From: Zea mays
Taxonomy: Eukaryota; Streptophyta; Magnoliopsida; Poales; Poaceae
NCBI RefSeq assembly: GCF_902167145.1
Contig: NW_023366835.1
Span: 1-64,000 of the forward strand
DNA: 64,000 bases
Direction of reading: 5' to 3'
A program made the translations under genes and the position numbers. Shown here in pieces: positions 47,954 to 59,599 of this stretch (positions are counted from its first letter, which is position 1; each line of letters begins with the position of its first letter). The notes beneath the pieces were generated by a model. It worked only from the letters and a program-made list of their open reading frames with translations, made no database searches and was not told the origin of the DNA.

Positions 47954-50212
47954 CGGCCATACCGCAAACTCATTTTGCACGCTTTCTGGCCAACCACTCC
48001 CGCTCACTCAATTTTTAGCTCTTGTGCACTGTGATTTGCTAAGCTTTTAGCTTTGAAGCTTCGGCTTTGAAAACAGTTTTTTAGTGTTTCCGAAGATGTC
48101 TGAAGCTGCTAAGAAGGCTGCTGCTGAGATGAAGCTGAGTCTTGATGAAGAGAAGAACTTAGGGTTTCTTATAGCGATGTCGAAGACCAACACAGAAAAA
48201 ATCACCAAAGAGATTCTGGAAGGGCTGTCTGAAGATACTGGTGACAGTGAAAGTTATGATGTGGACAGCGGTGGCGAAGACTCCGAAGATCGCCCCTGCG
48301 ACCAAGCCATTCAGTTTATGGTAAATCAACTATCAAAGAGAATCATCTTGTTAACATGAGAGGAAGGTATTTCCGGGATTTGTCCGTTGTGAGGGCCGAC
48401 GAAGGGGAGAAGACTTGTCCACACCCCGAAGAGAATGAAGTCGTAGTATTCCGAAGCTTTTTGAAGGCTGGGCTGCGATTGCCCTTGAGCAGCTTCGTCG
48501 TGGAGGTGCTGAAGATTTTTGAAGTCTATCTTCACCAACTTACCCCTGAGGCAATCATAAGGCTGAATATTTTCGTGTGGGCCGTGCGAAGCCAAGGTCT
48601 GAAGCCTGATGCAAAAAGTTTCTGCAATATGCACGAATTATCATACGAGACAATACCTTGGGGTAAGGAACAGTATCATAATAACTTTGGCTGCTACAAT
48701 TTTGTTTCTCGGTCTGGGTCAAGCTGCCCCGTGCCAACTTTTCGGAAAAGATGGCCCAGCGGCTGGATGACAGAATGGTTCTATGTAAAAAATGATCTGA
48801 AAGCACGAGAAGACATCAAGGGTATAATTATGCGCCCTATTTGGCAAAGCTTCGGCCTTCGCAGGCCGAAGGTTGAAATGAATGAAGCTGCCGAAGAATG
48901 CCAGAGAGCCTTCGGCATTGTCTGTTCTTTTATAGGAACAAGGGACTTAGTACAAGAGCATATCGCCTTCAGGGTGTGGCCGCTTGCGTAGAAATGGGAA
49001 ATGCCACAAGAAACCATTAAAGAGGCCGACGAAGGTGAACTTATCAGGTTTAAATACACTTTTAAGTTTGGAGATAAATTTATTGAGCCAGATGATGAGT
49101 GGTTGAAAAGCATTGACAATTTAAGTGATGAGCTGCTTGGGACCTACTCGAAGGCCGAAGATACTGCAATGTCAGCAGCCTTCGGAGGCCGAAAACAGAA
49201 GAGGCTGAATCGGGTATTTGATGCCATCGGGTTTGTCTACCCTGACTATTGCTATCCCACTCGAAGGCAGAAGAGAAAAAACACAACCTCTGCAAAAGAA
49301 GAAACTGCAGCTGCTCCTAGCGAGCCAGAACCGAAAAGGAAGAAGATAAAGGTTCTTACGCATCGGCCGCGCTATATTGAACCAGCTTCGGTGCCTGAGT
49401 TTACCGGAGAAACTTCTTCGGCCACCGAAGCTGAAAAACCAGACGAGCCAACTTTGCTGCCAGAAGTCGCAGAAACGGCCGAAGTGCCAACAAAGACAAA
49501 ATTGGAGCAATCAAAGATTTTGTTACCAGAAACGAAAGAGAAGGCCGAAGCGCCATTCACAGAAAAAATGGAAGAGGTAAAGGAAGCAACTGAGGGCTCC
49601 AAAACATCAGAAGTTTTGAGTCCAACAGCAATCATTGGGACAGCAAAAAATGAAAAAGTGCCAGCCGTAACTCCGAAGAGAAAGAGAATGGCTAATGTGC
49701 TAGATGTACTGGAAACGATCAAATCTTCGAGCACACCTCCGAAGAAGGCTGCTGTTACTCCTGAAACAACAGTTGAAACTTCTGGTTCTAAAGTTCCAGA
49801 GCAAGGGGCTGAAGCCGAAGCTGGGCCCTCAGAGCCCGCAAAGGTAAAACCCTTGGAAAGTGAGGCAGAAAAAATAACAAAGCCAACTTTTGTTGAAAAA
49901 ACCGGTGTTGTTGCCCCCGAAGCATCCCCCAAAATTCGTGATTATATTTTTCGTCATGCTTCGGGGAAAAAATTATCAGAAAAAGAAGAACAAGAGGCCC
50001 AGCACTATGCCCAAAAACTGAATTATCCAAAGGGGGCGTTAATATTTAATGGCAGTGGAGAAGAAGACTTCTTGTATTGTCTCCCCGACAGCAAGGAAAT
50101 TTCTGTCTGTCGGGAGATGAGCAGAAGCTTCGGATTCCCAACTTTAGAAGACGGACTTTCGGTGCTGTCAAAGAACGATCTGGCTGACAGTCTAGCTTAC
50201 AACAGCTTAAAG

Positions 50213-50302
50213 GTGCGACAAATGAAATTCTTGTATTTTTTGTTGAGTTCAAAATTTTTCGTTTGTTTAAACCTATTGACACAGACATATTCCTGTTTGC
50301 AG
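50213..50302 (+). other. Predicted intron 1 of the TE2 antisense ORF
   Basis: 90 nt, phase 0, AAG|GTGCGA donor and TTTGCAG|GG acceptor after a T-rich stretch. The interval encodes a Phe/Leu-rich run (FLYFLLSSKFFVC) unlike the acidic flanking protein. Its length is divisible by three and stop-free, so retention would still leave the frame open. Confidence 0.65.
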
Positions 50303-51095
50303 GGCCTGATACTCAGCAATGCCCTCAGGGCACAGAAAGATGCTGAGGACGAAGGATGTACTATAGCCCTGAGCAACCTTCGTTCCGAAGTAATTGAACT
50401 GAGGAACGAAGGTCTTGAAAAAGATAAAATATTATACTCATTGATAAATAAAATAAAGGAAGACAAAGCTGTTTTTAAAAGTCAAGCTGAAGCTCAGAAG
50501 CGTGAAATTGAAGACCTTCGGAAACAACTGGCCAGAGCCAAGGAAGAACGCGTACTTGAAGAAACAAAGCGTGAACTCAGCGATCAATGGGCAGATCACC
50601 TAGAAGTGACTGTTGAAGAGCTTCGTTCGTCTAAAAAGAGATGCTACAACAAATCTATAGATTGTGTTAAGAAGTTAAAAGCTAGCTTCGCCAAGGTCGG
50701 CGCATTTTCAAGTGAGGAAAACTTTTCGAGAGGCAACCCCGAAGGTGTCATTGAATGGATTGACCACGAAGCTGAAGCCTTCGAAGAAATTTTAAATAGC
50801 CGAGGAGATATATGCGCCTTCTCTGGTGCCAGAGGGATTGCCTCCATCTTAGAAAAGAAGGGCTGCGAACACGTAAAAATTTTAGCACAAACCGAAACTA
50901 CTTTGTCCTTCGAAGATGCAAAGGATCCTTCGGCCGAAGCTAGCTTAATTGGTGGAAAATTTTTTACCGATATCTGGGATAATGGTGGCCGAGAAATGGC
51001 CGGAGAAATTATTCGAAGAAGTGAAAAGGGCATTCATGATGCTAGAGAAGTAGCTGAGGCTGCTGAAAAGAGCACAGAGACTGAAGGTCAATTAG

Positions 51096-51186
51096 GTATT
51101 AAGTAATGATTTTTATCGTGTTGTAATCTTAGGTTTTAAGATTTGTTTGCGATTTGTGATAGCAATGTAGCTGTATCTTGCTTCAG
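51096..51186 (+). other. Predicted intron 2 of the TE2 antisense ORF
   Basis: 91 nt, phase 1, TTAG|GTATTA donor and TTGCTTCAG|AT acceptor. Unspliced RNA would stop at TAA 51104-51106. Splicing opens a further 44 acidic and hydrophobic residues ending at TAA 51318-51320. Confidence 0.65.
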
Positions 51187-51320
51187 ATCCGACTAAAGCG
51201 CCTTCGGGCCCTCAGCCGAAGAGGGACGACGAAATTAAAAAGATGGCCGAAGATATTATGGACGAAGTCGTCAATCGGCTCCTGAATGAGGCTGCAGAAG
51301 TCGTTTTGAGAGAGGATTAA

Positions 51321-52278
51321 GCATTTTTGTAAAAAACTTCTGAAATGTAATATAATGAAACATTTTGTAACTCCAAATGTAATATATCTATTTTTGTTAC
51401 CCAGTTCTTTATGATGCATGAAACTTTACACACGTACCGTTTTTGAGTCTTTGGCGAAAAAACACCTTCCCTTCTTTTCATGCTTCGTGAAGAAGAATTA
51501 CCATTTATCACAACAATATCCGAAGTATCCTGAGAAAGTGTTGAAGCTTCGTAGAAACATTCTTCAAGGCTATACTTCAGAAATCAATATTGTTTCTCCT
51601 TGTGACTTGGCATGATTTGCCCCTTTTTCAAAGCATTTTCCCGAAGATTGATGTCATATCTCTTTCTTATGCCACATGCATTATGATGTATGATGCTTAT
51701 GTTATGCAAAGATGATGTGATGATGTTATGCTATGTAAGGTGATATTCCGAAGGTACACGCATGTCTGCGCGATAAAACACATAGTCTTTTTGTGAATCA
51801 GCGTTGACTTTTCGCTGTAAGCCTCCCTTAGGAGCTTCTTCGCCTTTTACTTCAGCGGAATCAGCGTTGACTTTTCGCTGTAAGCTCTGCATTCCCTTAG
51901 GAACGACTTTGGAGCTTCTTCGCCTTTTACTTAGGCGGTATCAGCGTTGACTTTTCGCTGTATGCTCTGCATTCCTTTTGGAACGACTTTGGAGCAGAAA
52001 ACTTACACTGCGCTCCCTTCGGAGCGGCTTTTTGTGACTTCGTCAAACTTACTCTGCGTTCGTTAGAACGACTTTTTGTTGCTTCGAAGAATTTTTGATA
52101 GTTCGAAGGTCCTTCTTATTATCACAAGTCTTTGAATTTCGATCAATTTAAGCCTGTGGAGAAAACAACATATTTTTTGTAGGAAGTAACGAAACTAATT
52201 ACACGAAACCTAAACAATGTCCTTTATTACAGAAAATAAAACTGAATGAAAAAGATTGCTATTAAGGTAGGATATTCG
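51321..52278. other. TE2 non-coding interval between convergent genes
   Basis: AT-rich with no supported gene. It lies between the 3' end of the antisense ORF (+) and the 3' end of gag (-), and probably holds the 3' ends of both transcripts. A short direct repeat cluster lies at 51796-52030. I see no polymerase remnants. Confidence 0.7.
51796..52030 (+). repeat. Imperfect direct repeats in TE2 non-coding region
   Basis: Three copies of TCAGCGTTGACTTTTCGCTG begin at 51798, 51861 and 51941 (spacings 63 and 80 bp), interleaved with GGAGCTTCTTCGCCTTTTAC at two places and GGAACGACTTTGGAGC copies. Members of the family are known to vary in such internal repeats. Confidence 0.85.
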
Positions 52279-53796
52279 TCAATAGATGTGCTTTGACTCT
52301 GGCACAGTGCTATTGACTGTACGAGCTTCGGACTGCTCTCTGAAGTCCCTCTGGTGTGGAGTATACTGGCTCCCTTCTGGCTGCTGGCCTTGTTGCAACG
52401 GAGGTGGAGGCGGAGGCTGTTGCCAGGAAGCTTGAGGCTGACTCGCCGAAGCAACAGAAACTGCAGGATGATTACCCACATATTCTGGGATGTAGGGCGA
52501 ATGATACGAAGCTGTATGCATGACCTGCTTCGGCTGAGCTTGTTGTGCTGCTGCTTCAGCTATTTCCTTTTGCTTCTGAATAGTAACATGGCACATCCTG
52601 GTAGTATGGCCTTTGTTCTCACCGCAGAATAAGCAAAAGATTCTTCTCGGTTGGTCGCCAAATCTTCCTCCGAAGCCCCTGGCGCCTCTGCCTCTTGGAG
52701 CTGGAGGTCGGAAGGAGCTTTGCTGTTGCCCCGAAGCCTGTGAGGAGCACTGTGGCCTTTGCTGCTGGCTCCCCCTATCATCATTTTGAGTAGAGTTGTG
52801 AATTGACCTGACATGCCTCGGGTAAAACCTTCCTCCGAAGCCCCTGGTCATTTCAGAAAACCTGAAAGCCTCCTCCCTTCTTTGACGAAAATCATTGTCA
52901 GCTCGAATGTATTCGTCCATCTTCTGGAGCAGCTTTTCCAGCGTTTGTGGTGGCTTCCTGGCAAAATACTGTGCTGACGGCCCTGGCCGAAGCCCCTTGA
53001 TCATAGCCTCAATGACAATTTCATTGGGCACTGTTGGCGCCTGTGCCCTCAATCGTAGAAACCTTCGGACATATGCCTGAAGGTACTCTTCATGGTCCTG
53101 GGTACATTGGAAGAGAGCCTGAGCAGTGACCGGCTTCGTCTGAAACCCTTGAAAGCTAGTTAACAGCAAATCCTTCAGCTTCTGCCATGAAGTGATCGTT
53201 CCTGGTCAAAGGGAGGAATACCAGGTTTGAGCAACACTTCTGACAGCCATAACGAAAGATTTGGCCATGACTGAAGCATTGCCACCGTACGAAGACACTG
53301 TTGCTTCGTAGCTCATCAAAAACTGCTTCGGGTCTGAGTGGCCATCAAATACGGGGAGCTGAGGCGGCTTGTAGGACGGAGGCCAAGGTGTAGCCTGCAG
53401 CTCAGCGGACAGGGGAGAAGCATCATCAAAAACAAAATTCCCATGATGGAAATTGTCATACCAGTCATCTTCGTTGGGAAAGCCCTCCTGATGAAGGTCT
53501 TGATGCTGAGGCCTTCGGTGTTGCTCATCCTGAGCAAGATGACGAACTTCTTCAGAGGCTTCGTCTATCTGCCTCTGCAGTTCAGCTAGCCTGGCCATCT
53601 TCTCCTTCTTGCGTTGAACCTGCTGCTGAAGGATTTCCAGATTTTGAATCTCCTGATCTAGATCATCCTCCGGAGGTGTTGGACTGGTAGCCTTCCTCTT
53701 CTGGCTTCGTGCCTCTCTAAGAGAAAGGATGTCTTGATTGGGGTCCAGCGGCTGCAGCGTGCCAGCCCCTGGTGCTGAAGCCTTCTTCGGCGGCAT
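52279..53796 (-). pseudogene. gag: TE2 gag with one in-frame stop
   Basis: Reads leftward from ATG 53796-53794 to TGA 52281-52279, 505 residues of coding capacity. The N-terminus has basic and Pro-rich stretches and a Gln/Glu-rich coiled coil (~55-100). A retrotransposon gag domain covers ~150-320 (FDGHSDPKQFL, then WYSSL, then YVRRFLRLRAQAP). A Gln/Pro/Gly-rich tail carries the zinc-knuckle-like CLFCGENKGHTTRMC near residue 390 (spacing C-x2-C-x5-H-x4-C). TGA at 53208-53206 interrupts the frame inside the gag domain, just after WYSSL. The frame continues unbroken past it, and a CGA arginine codon lost by CpG deamination is the simplest explanation. No protease or pol follows. Gag for packaging would have to come from another copy, unless the stop is read through. 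Confidence 0.88.
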
Positions 53797-53850
53797 GACG
53801 AAGGTGATGCTTGCCGAAGGTGTTGAAAAGCTCAAGAAATGGAAGTGAGT

Positions 53851-53869
53851 TCACCGGAGGTGGGCGCCA
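53851..53869 (-). other. TE2 primer-binding site
   Basis: On the - strand TGGCGCCCACCTCCGGTGA starts 1 nt inside the right LTR. Its complement ends in CCA like a tRNA 3' end. This fixes the element's orientation as leftward. Confidence 0.8.
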
Positions 53870-53870
53870 A

Positions 53871-54514
53871 TGTTGGGGACTTGTTCTCAAGTACTAAGAG
53901 TTAAGAACAAGGCAACATAGAAAATGTTAATCGTTAATGTCCTTCGTCCTCCGAAGCATTATTTCCCTTAGGATATAATGACTTGCGGACGAAGGTTATG
54001 AAGGACATACCTTCATAAATTCATCAAACAATGACGAAGGTGATGGAATATAAATAATATAAAAGAAAACATGAACAATCATTTATTATTATTGAGCATA
54101 AATAAAAATATTGTTGAATCACAAGTGTACCTTCAATCGGAAGGAAATGACAATACAAGCGTGACGCAAAAAGCGAATGCCAAGTCAGCGTGAACAGTAC
54201 GGGGATACTGTTCACCTATTTATAGACACGGGACACAGCCCTTACAAAATTACATTCATGCCCTTTACATTTGATAATAACTCTATAGTAGTCTATTGAG
54301 GTCTGAATAGCCTTTTCATCTTTAAGTCGGTTCCACTCTTTGCTGTCGCGCCGAAGCTTTCCTGCTCGCACCTTCGGCTCTGAGTCAACCTTCGTATTAT
54401 TCCGGTCTACTGCAATGCCGACTTTAGTCCGAGGATACCTGTTTATACATTGTACTGCAGGAATACTGTTAAATCCTGTTTTTGAGGACCTTCGGACGCC
54501 GAAGGTCCCCAACA
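53871..54514 (-). repeat. TE2 right LTR (5' LTR in element sense)
   Basis: 644 bp, identical to the left LTR. As the functional 5' LTR it should promote leftward transcription through gag. Confidence 0.95.
54217..54225 (-). promoter_or_regulatory. TE2 5' LTR TATA box
   Basis: Reads CTATAAATA on the - strand, upstream of the presumed transcript start for gag. The identical motif in the left LTR could drive transcription into the neighbouring satellite. Confidence 0.7.
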
Positions 54515-54519
54515 ATGGC
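54515..54519. other. TE2 target-site duplication, right copy (ATGGC)
   Basis: Exact match to 47140-47144. The satellite continues in register as CTATTTTCG... after it. Confidence 0.95.
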
Positions 54520-56987
54520 TATTTTCGACAAAAATTAGGGTTGTGTGGCCATTGATCGTCGACCCGAGGCTCATACACCTCACCCCACATATGTTTCTTT
54601 GCCATAAATCACATTCTTGAATTATTGGTGGAGACCATTTCTTGGTCAAAAATCTGTAGGTGTTAGCCTTCGGTATTATTGAAAATGGTCCTTCATGGCT
54701 ATTTTCAACAAAAATGGGGGTTGTGTGTCCATTGATCATCGACCAGACGCTCATACACCTCACCCCACATATGTTTCCTTGCCATAGATCACATTCTTGG
54801 ATTTCTGGTGGAGACCATTTCTTGGTCTAAAATCCGTAGGTGTTAGCCTCTAGTATTATTGAAAATGGTCCCTATGGCTATTTTCAAGGTCGCTCATGGC
54901 TATTTTCATAAAAAATGGGGGTTGTGTGACCATTTATCATCGACTAGAGGCTCATAAACCTCACCCCACATATGTTTCCTTGCCATAGATTACATTCTTG
55001 GATTTCTGGTGGAAGCCATTTCTTGGTTAAAAACTCGTACGTGTTAGCCTTCGGTATTATTGAAAATGGTCATTCATGGCTATTTTCGGCAAAATGGGGG
55101 TTGTGTGGCCATTGATCGTCGACCAGAGGCTCATACACCTCACCCCACATATGTTTCCTTGTCGTAGATCACATTCTTGGATTTCTGGTGGAGACCATTT
55201 CTTGGTCTAAAATCCGTAGGTGTTAGCCTCTAGTATTATTGAAAATGGTCGCTCATGGCTATTTTCAAGGTCGCTCATGGCTATTTTCATAAAAAATGGG
55301 GGTTGTGTGGCCATTTATCATCGACTAGAGGCTCATAAACCTCACCCCACATATGTTTCCTTGCCATAGATTACATTCTTGGATTTCTGGTGGAAGCCAT
55401 TTCTTGGTTAAAAACTCGTACGTGTTAGCCTTCGGTATTATTGAAAATGGTCATTCATGGCTATTTTCGGCAAAATGGGGGTTGTGTGGCCATTGATCGT
55501 CGACCAGAGGCTCATACACCTCACCCCACAAATGTTTCCTTGTTGTAGATCACATTCTTGGATTTCTGGTGGAGACCATTTCTTGGTCAAAAATCCGTAG
55601 GTGTTAGCCTTCGATATTATTGAAAATGGTCGTTCATGGCTATTTTCGACAAAAATGGGGGTTGTGTGGCCATTGATCATCCACCAGAGGCTCATACACC
55701 TCACCCCACATATGTTTCCTTGCCATAGATCACATTCTTGGATTTCTGGTGGAGACCATTTCTTGGTCAAAAATCCGTAGGTGTTAGCCTTCGGTATTAT
55801 TGTAAATGGTCATTCATGGCTATTTTCGACAAAAATGGGGGTTGTGTGGCCATTGATCATCGACCATAGGCTCATACACCTCACCCCACATATGTTTCCT
55901 TGCCATAGATCACATTCTTGGATTTCTGGTGGAGACCATTTCTTGGTCAAAAATCCGTAGGTCTTAGCCTCTAATATTATTGAAAATGGTCGCTCATGGC
56001 TATTTTCATAAAAAAATGGGGGTTGTGTGGCCATTTATCATCGACTAGAGGCTCATAAATCTCACCCCACATATGTTTCCTTGCCATAGATCACATTCTT
56101 GGATTTTTGGTGGAGACCATTTCTTGGTCAAAAACTCGTACGTGTTATCCTTCGGTATTATTGAAAATGGTCGTTCATGGCTATTTTCGGCAAAATGGGG
56201 GTTGTGTGGCCATTGATCATCGACCAGAGGCTCGTACACCTCACCCCACATATGTTTCCTTGCCATAGATTACATTCTAGGATTTCTGGTGGAAACCATT
56301 TCTTGGTTAAAAACTCGTACGTGTTAGCCTTCGGTATTATTGAAAATGGTCATTCATGGCTATTTTCGGCAAAATGGGGGTTGTGTGGCCATTGATCGTC
56401 GACCAGAGGCTCATACACCTCACCCCACATATGTTTCCTTGTCGTAGATCACATTCTTGGATTTCTGGTGGAGACCATTTCTTGGTCAAAAATCCGTAGG
56501 TGTTAGCCTTCGATATTATTGAAAATGGTCGTTCATGGCCATTTTCGACAAAAATGGTGGTTGTGTGGCCATTGATCATCGACCAGAGGCTCATACACCT
56601 CACCCCACATATGTTTCCTTGCCATAGATCACATTCTTGGATTTCTGGTGGAGACCATTTCTTGGTCAAAAATCCGTAGGTGTTAGCCTTCGGTATTATT
56701 GTAAATGGTCATTCATGGCTATTTTCGACAACAATGTGGGTTGTGTGGCCATTGATCATCGACCAGAGGCTCATACACCTCACCCCACATATGTTTCCTT
56801 GCCATAGATCACATTCTTAGATTTCTGGTGGAGACCATTTCTTGGTCAAAAATCCGTAGGTCTTAGCCTCTAATATTATTGAAAATGGTCGCTCATGGCT
56901 ATTTTCATAAAAAATGGGGGTTGTGTGGCCATTTATCATCGACTAGAGGCTCATAAATCTCACCCCTCATATGTTTCCTTGCCATAG

Positions 56988-58360
56988 ATCACATTCTTGG
57001 ATTTTTGGTGGAGACCATTTCTTGGTCAAAAACTCGTACGTGTTAGCCTTCGGTATTATTGAAAATGGTCATTCATGGCTATTTTCGGCAAAATGGGGGT
57101 TCTGTGGCCATTGATCATCGACCAGAGGCTCGTACACCTCACCCCACATATGTTTCCTTGCCATAGATCACATTCTTGGATTTCTGGTGGAGACCATTTC
57201 TTGGGCAAAAATCCGAATGTGTTAGCCTTTGGTATTTTTGAAAATGGTCATTCATGGCTATTTTCGACAAAAATGGGGGTTGTGTGGCCATTGATCTTCG
57301 ACCAGAGGCTCATACACCTCACTACACATATGTTTCCTTGCCATAGATCACATTCTTGGATTTATGGTGGAGACCATTTCTTGGTCAAAAATCCGTAGGT
57401 GTTAGCCTTCAGTGTCATTGAAAATGGTCGTTCATGGCTATTTTCGACAAAAAATTAGGGTTGTGTGGCCATTGATCGTCGACCAGAGGCTCATACACCT
57501 CACCCCACATATGTTTCCTTTCCATAGATCACATTCTTGGATTTCTGGTGGAGACCATTTCTTGGTCAAAAATCCGTAGGTGTTAGCCTTCGGTATTATT
57601 GAAAATGGTCGTTCATGGCTATTTTCGACAAAAATGGGGGTTGTGTGGCCATTGATCATCGACCAGACGCTCATACACCTCACCCCACATATGTTTCCTT
57701 GCCATAGATCACATTCTTGGATTTCTGGTGGAGACCATTTCTTGGTCTAAAATCCGTAGGTGTTAGCCTCTAGTATTATTGAAAATGGTCGCTCATGGCT
57801 ATTTTCAAGGTCGCTCATGGCTATTTTCATAAAAAATGGGGGTTGTGTGGCCATTTATCATCGACTAGAGGCTCATAAACCTCACCCCACATATGTTTCC
57901 TTGCCATAGATCACATTCTTGGATTTCTGGTGGAGACCATTTCTTGGTTAAAAACTCGTACGTGTTAGCCTTCGGTATTATTGAAAATGGTCGTTCATGG
58001 CTATTTTCTGCAAAATGGGGGTTGTGTGGCCATTGATCATCGACCAGAGGCTCATAAACCTCACCCCACATATGTTTCCTTGCCATAGATCACATTCTTG
58101 GATTTCTGGTGGAGACCATTTCTTGGTCAAAAATCCGTACGTGTTAGCCTTTGGTATTTTTGAAAATGGTCATTCATGGCTATTTTCGACAAAAATGGGG
58201 GTTGTGTGGCCATTGATCTTCGACCAGAGGCTCATACACCTCACTACACATATGTTTCCTTGCCATAGATCACATTCTTGGATTTATGGTGGAGACCATT
58301 TCTTGGTCAAAAATCCGTAGGTGTTAGCCTTCAGTGTCATTGAAAATGATCGTTCATGGC
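56988..58360 (+). repeat. 3841-bp HOR copy C (partial), with empty TE1 and TE2 target sites
   Basis: Matches 45772-47144 at a constant offset of 11216. Position 56988-56992 (ATCAC) is the uninterrupted counterpart of the TE1 target, and 58356-58360 (ATGGC) that of the TE2 target. Beyond this, copy C diverges from B (CGACCAGAGG instead of CGACCCGAGG). Confidence 0.85.
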
Positions 58361-59599
58361 TATTTTCGACAAAAAATAGGGTTGTGTGGCCATTGATCGT
58401 CGACCAGAGGCTCATACACCTCACCCCACATATGTTTCCTTGCCATAGATCACATTCTTGGATTTCTGGTGGAGACCATTTCTTGGTCAAAAATCCGTAG
58501 GTGTTAGCCTTCGGTATTATTGAAAATGGTCGTTCATGGCTATTTTCGACAAAAATGGGGGTTGTGTGGCCATTGATCATCGACCAGACGCTCATACACC
58601 TCACCCCACATATGTTTCCTTGCCATAGATCACATTCTTGGATTTCTGGTGGAGACCATTTCTTGGTCTAAAATCCGTAGGTGTTAGCCTCTAGTATTAT
58701 TGAAAATGGTCGCTCATGGCTATTTTCAAGGTCGCTCATGGCTATTTTCATAAAAAATGGGGGTTGTGTGGCCATTTATCATCGACTAGAGGCTCATAAA
58801 CCTCACCCCACATATGTTTCCTTGCCATAGATTACATTCTTGGATTTCTGGTGGAAACCATTTCTTGGTTAAAAACTCGTACGTGTTAGCCTTCGGTATT
58901 ATTGAAAATGGTCATTCATGGCTATTTTTCGGCAAAATGGGGGTTGTGTGGCCATTGATCGTCGACCAGAGGCTCATACACCTCACCCCACATATGTTTC
59001 CTTGTCGTAGATCACATTCTTGGATTTCTGGTGGAGACCATTTCTTGGTCAAAAATCTGTAGGTGTTAGCCTTCGATATTATTGAAAATGGTCGTTCATG
59101 GCTATTTTCGACAAAAATGGGGGTTGTGTGGCCATTGATCATCGACCAGAGGCTCATACACCTCACCCCACATATGTTTCCTTGCCATAGATCACATTCT
59201 TGGATTTCTGGTGGAGACCATTTCTTGGTCAAAAATCCGTAGGTGTTAGCCTTCGGTATTATTGTAAATGGTCATCCATGGCTATTTTCGACAAAAATGG
59301 GGGTTGTGTGGCCATTGATCATCGACCAGAGGCTCATACACCTCACCCCACATATGTTTCCTTGCCATAGATCACATTCTTGGATTTATGGTGGAGACCA
59401 TTTCTTGGTCAAAAATCCGTAGGTGTTAGCCTTCAGTGTCATTGAAAATGGTCGTTCATGGCTATTTTCGACAAAAATTAGGGTTGTGTGGCCATTGATC
59501 GTCGACCAGAGGCTCATACACCTCACCCCACATATGTTTCCTTGCCATAGATCACATTCTTGGATTTCTGGTGGAGACCATTTCTTGGTCAAAAATCCG

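Larger units (their letters stand above)
48096..51320 (+). pseudogene. Antisense accessory ORF of TE2, PF04195-like, three exons, lightly disrupted
   Basis: Coding capacity of about 1014 residues, antisense to the element. Proposed exons are 48096-50212, 50303-51095 and 51187-51320. Intron 1 (50213-50302) has GTGCGA and TTTGCAG ends and intron 2 (51096-51186) has GTATTA and CTTCAG ends. Residues ~117-200 match the plant 'putative gypsy-type transposon' domain (PF04195, Transposase_28; SFLKAGLRLPLS and YLHQLTPEA motifs). A long Glu/Ala/Pro/Lys-rich linker carries NLS-like PKRKKIK (~412) and PKRKRM (~526). A coiled coil (~730-830) and an acidic helical tail follow. Two defects: a 1-nt deletion near 48297 shifts the frame, and an in-frame TAG sits at 48989-48991. 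Exon lengths sum to 3044 nt, one short of a multiple of three, supporting both the exon model and the single-base loss. Its function is unknown, and 'transposase' in the Pfam name is not evidence of that activity. Confidence 0.75.
47145..54514 (-). mobile_element. TE2: non-autonomous Gypsy LTR retrotransposon, cinful-zeon (Zeon) type
   Basis: 7370 bp with two identical 644-bp LTRs (TGTTGGGGAC...GTCCCCAACA) and TSD ATGGC (47140-47144 and 54515-54519). The primer-binding site abuts the right LTR and gag reads leftward, so the element lies on the - strand and the right LTR is its functional 5' LTR. LTR start, size, total length, gag-only content and the many CCGAAGG/CCTTCGG motifs fit what I know of maize Zeon-1 and the cinful-zeon family. 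No reverse transcriptase or integrase is present on either strand. An accessory ORF runs antisense to gag. Identical LTRs mean a very recent insertion, presumably mobilised in trans by an autonomous relative. Confidence 0.9.

Noticed and set aside
47298..47997. Small open frames in the TE2 LTRs
   Set aside because: They are identical in both LTRs, are truncated by LTR edges and match no domain I recognise.
48096..51320. Calling the PF04195-like ORF a working transposase
   Set aside because: The Pfam name is historical. I see no catalytic triad, and the copy has a frameshift and a stop.
47789..53870. Hidden reverse transcriptase or integrase in TE2
   Set aside because: No YxDD, D-D-E or HHCC pattern appears in any long frame. 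Both strands are accounted for by gag, the antisense ORF and a ~1-kb non-coding gap.
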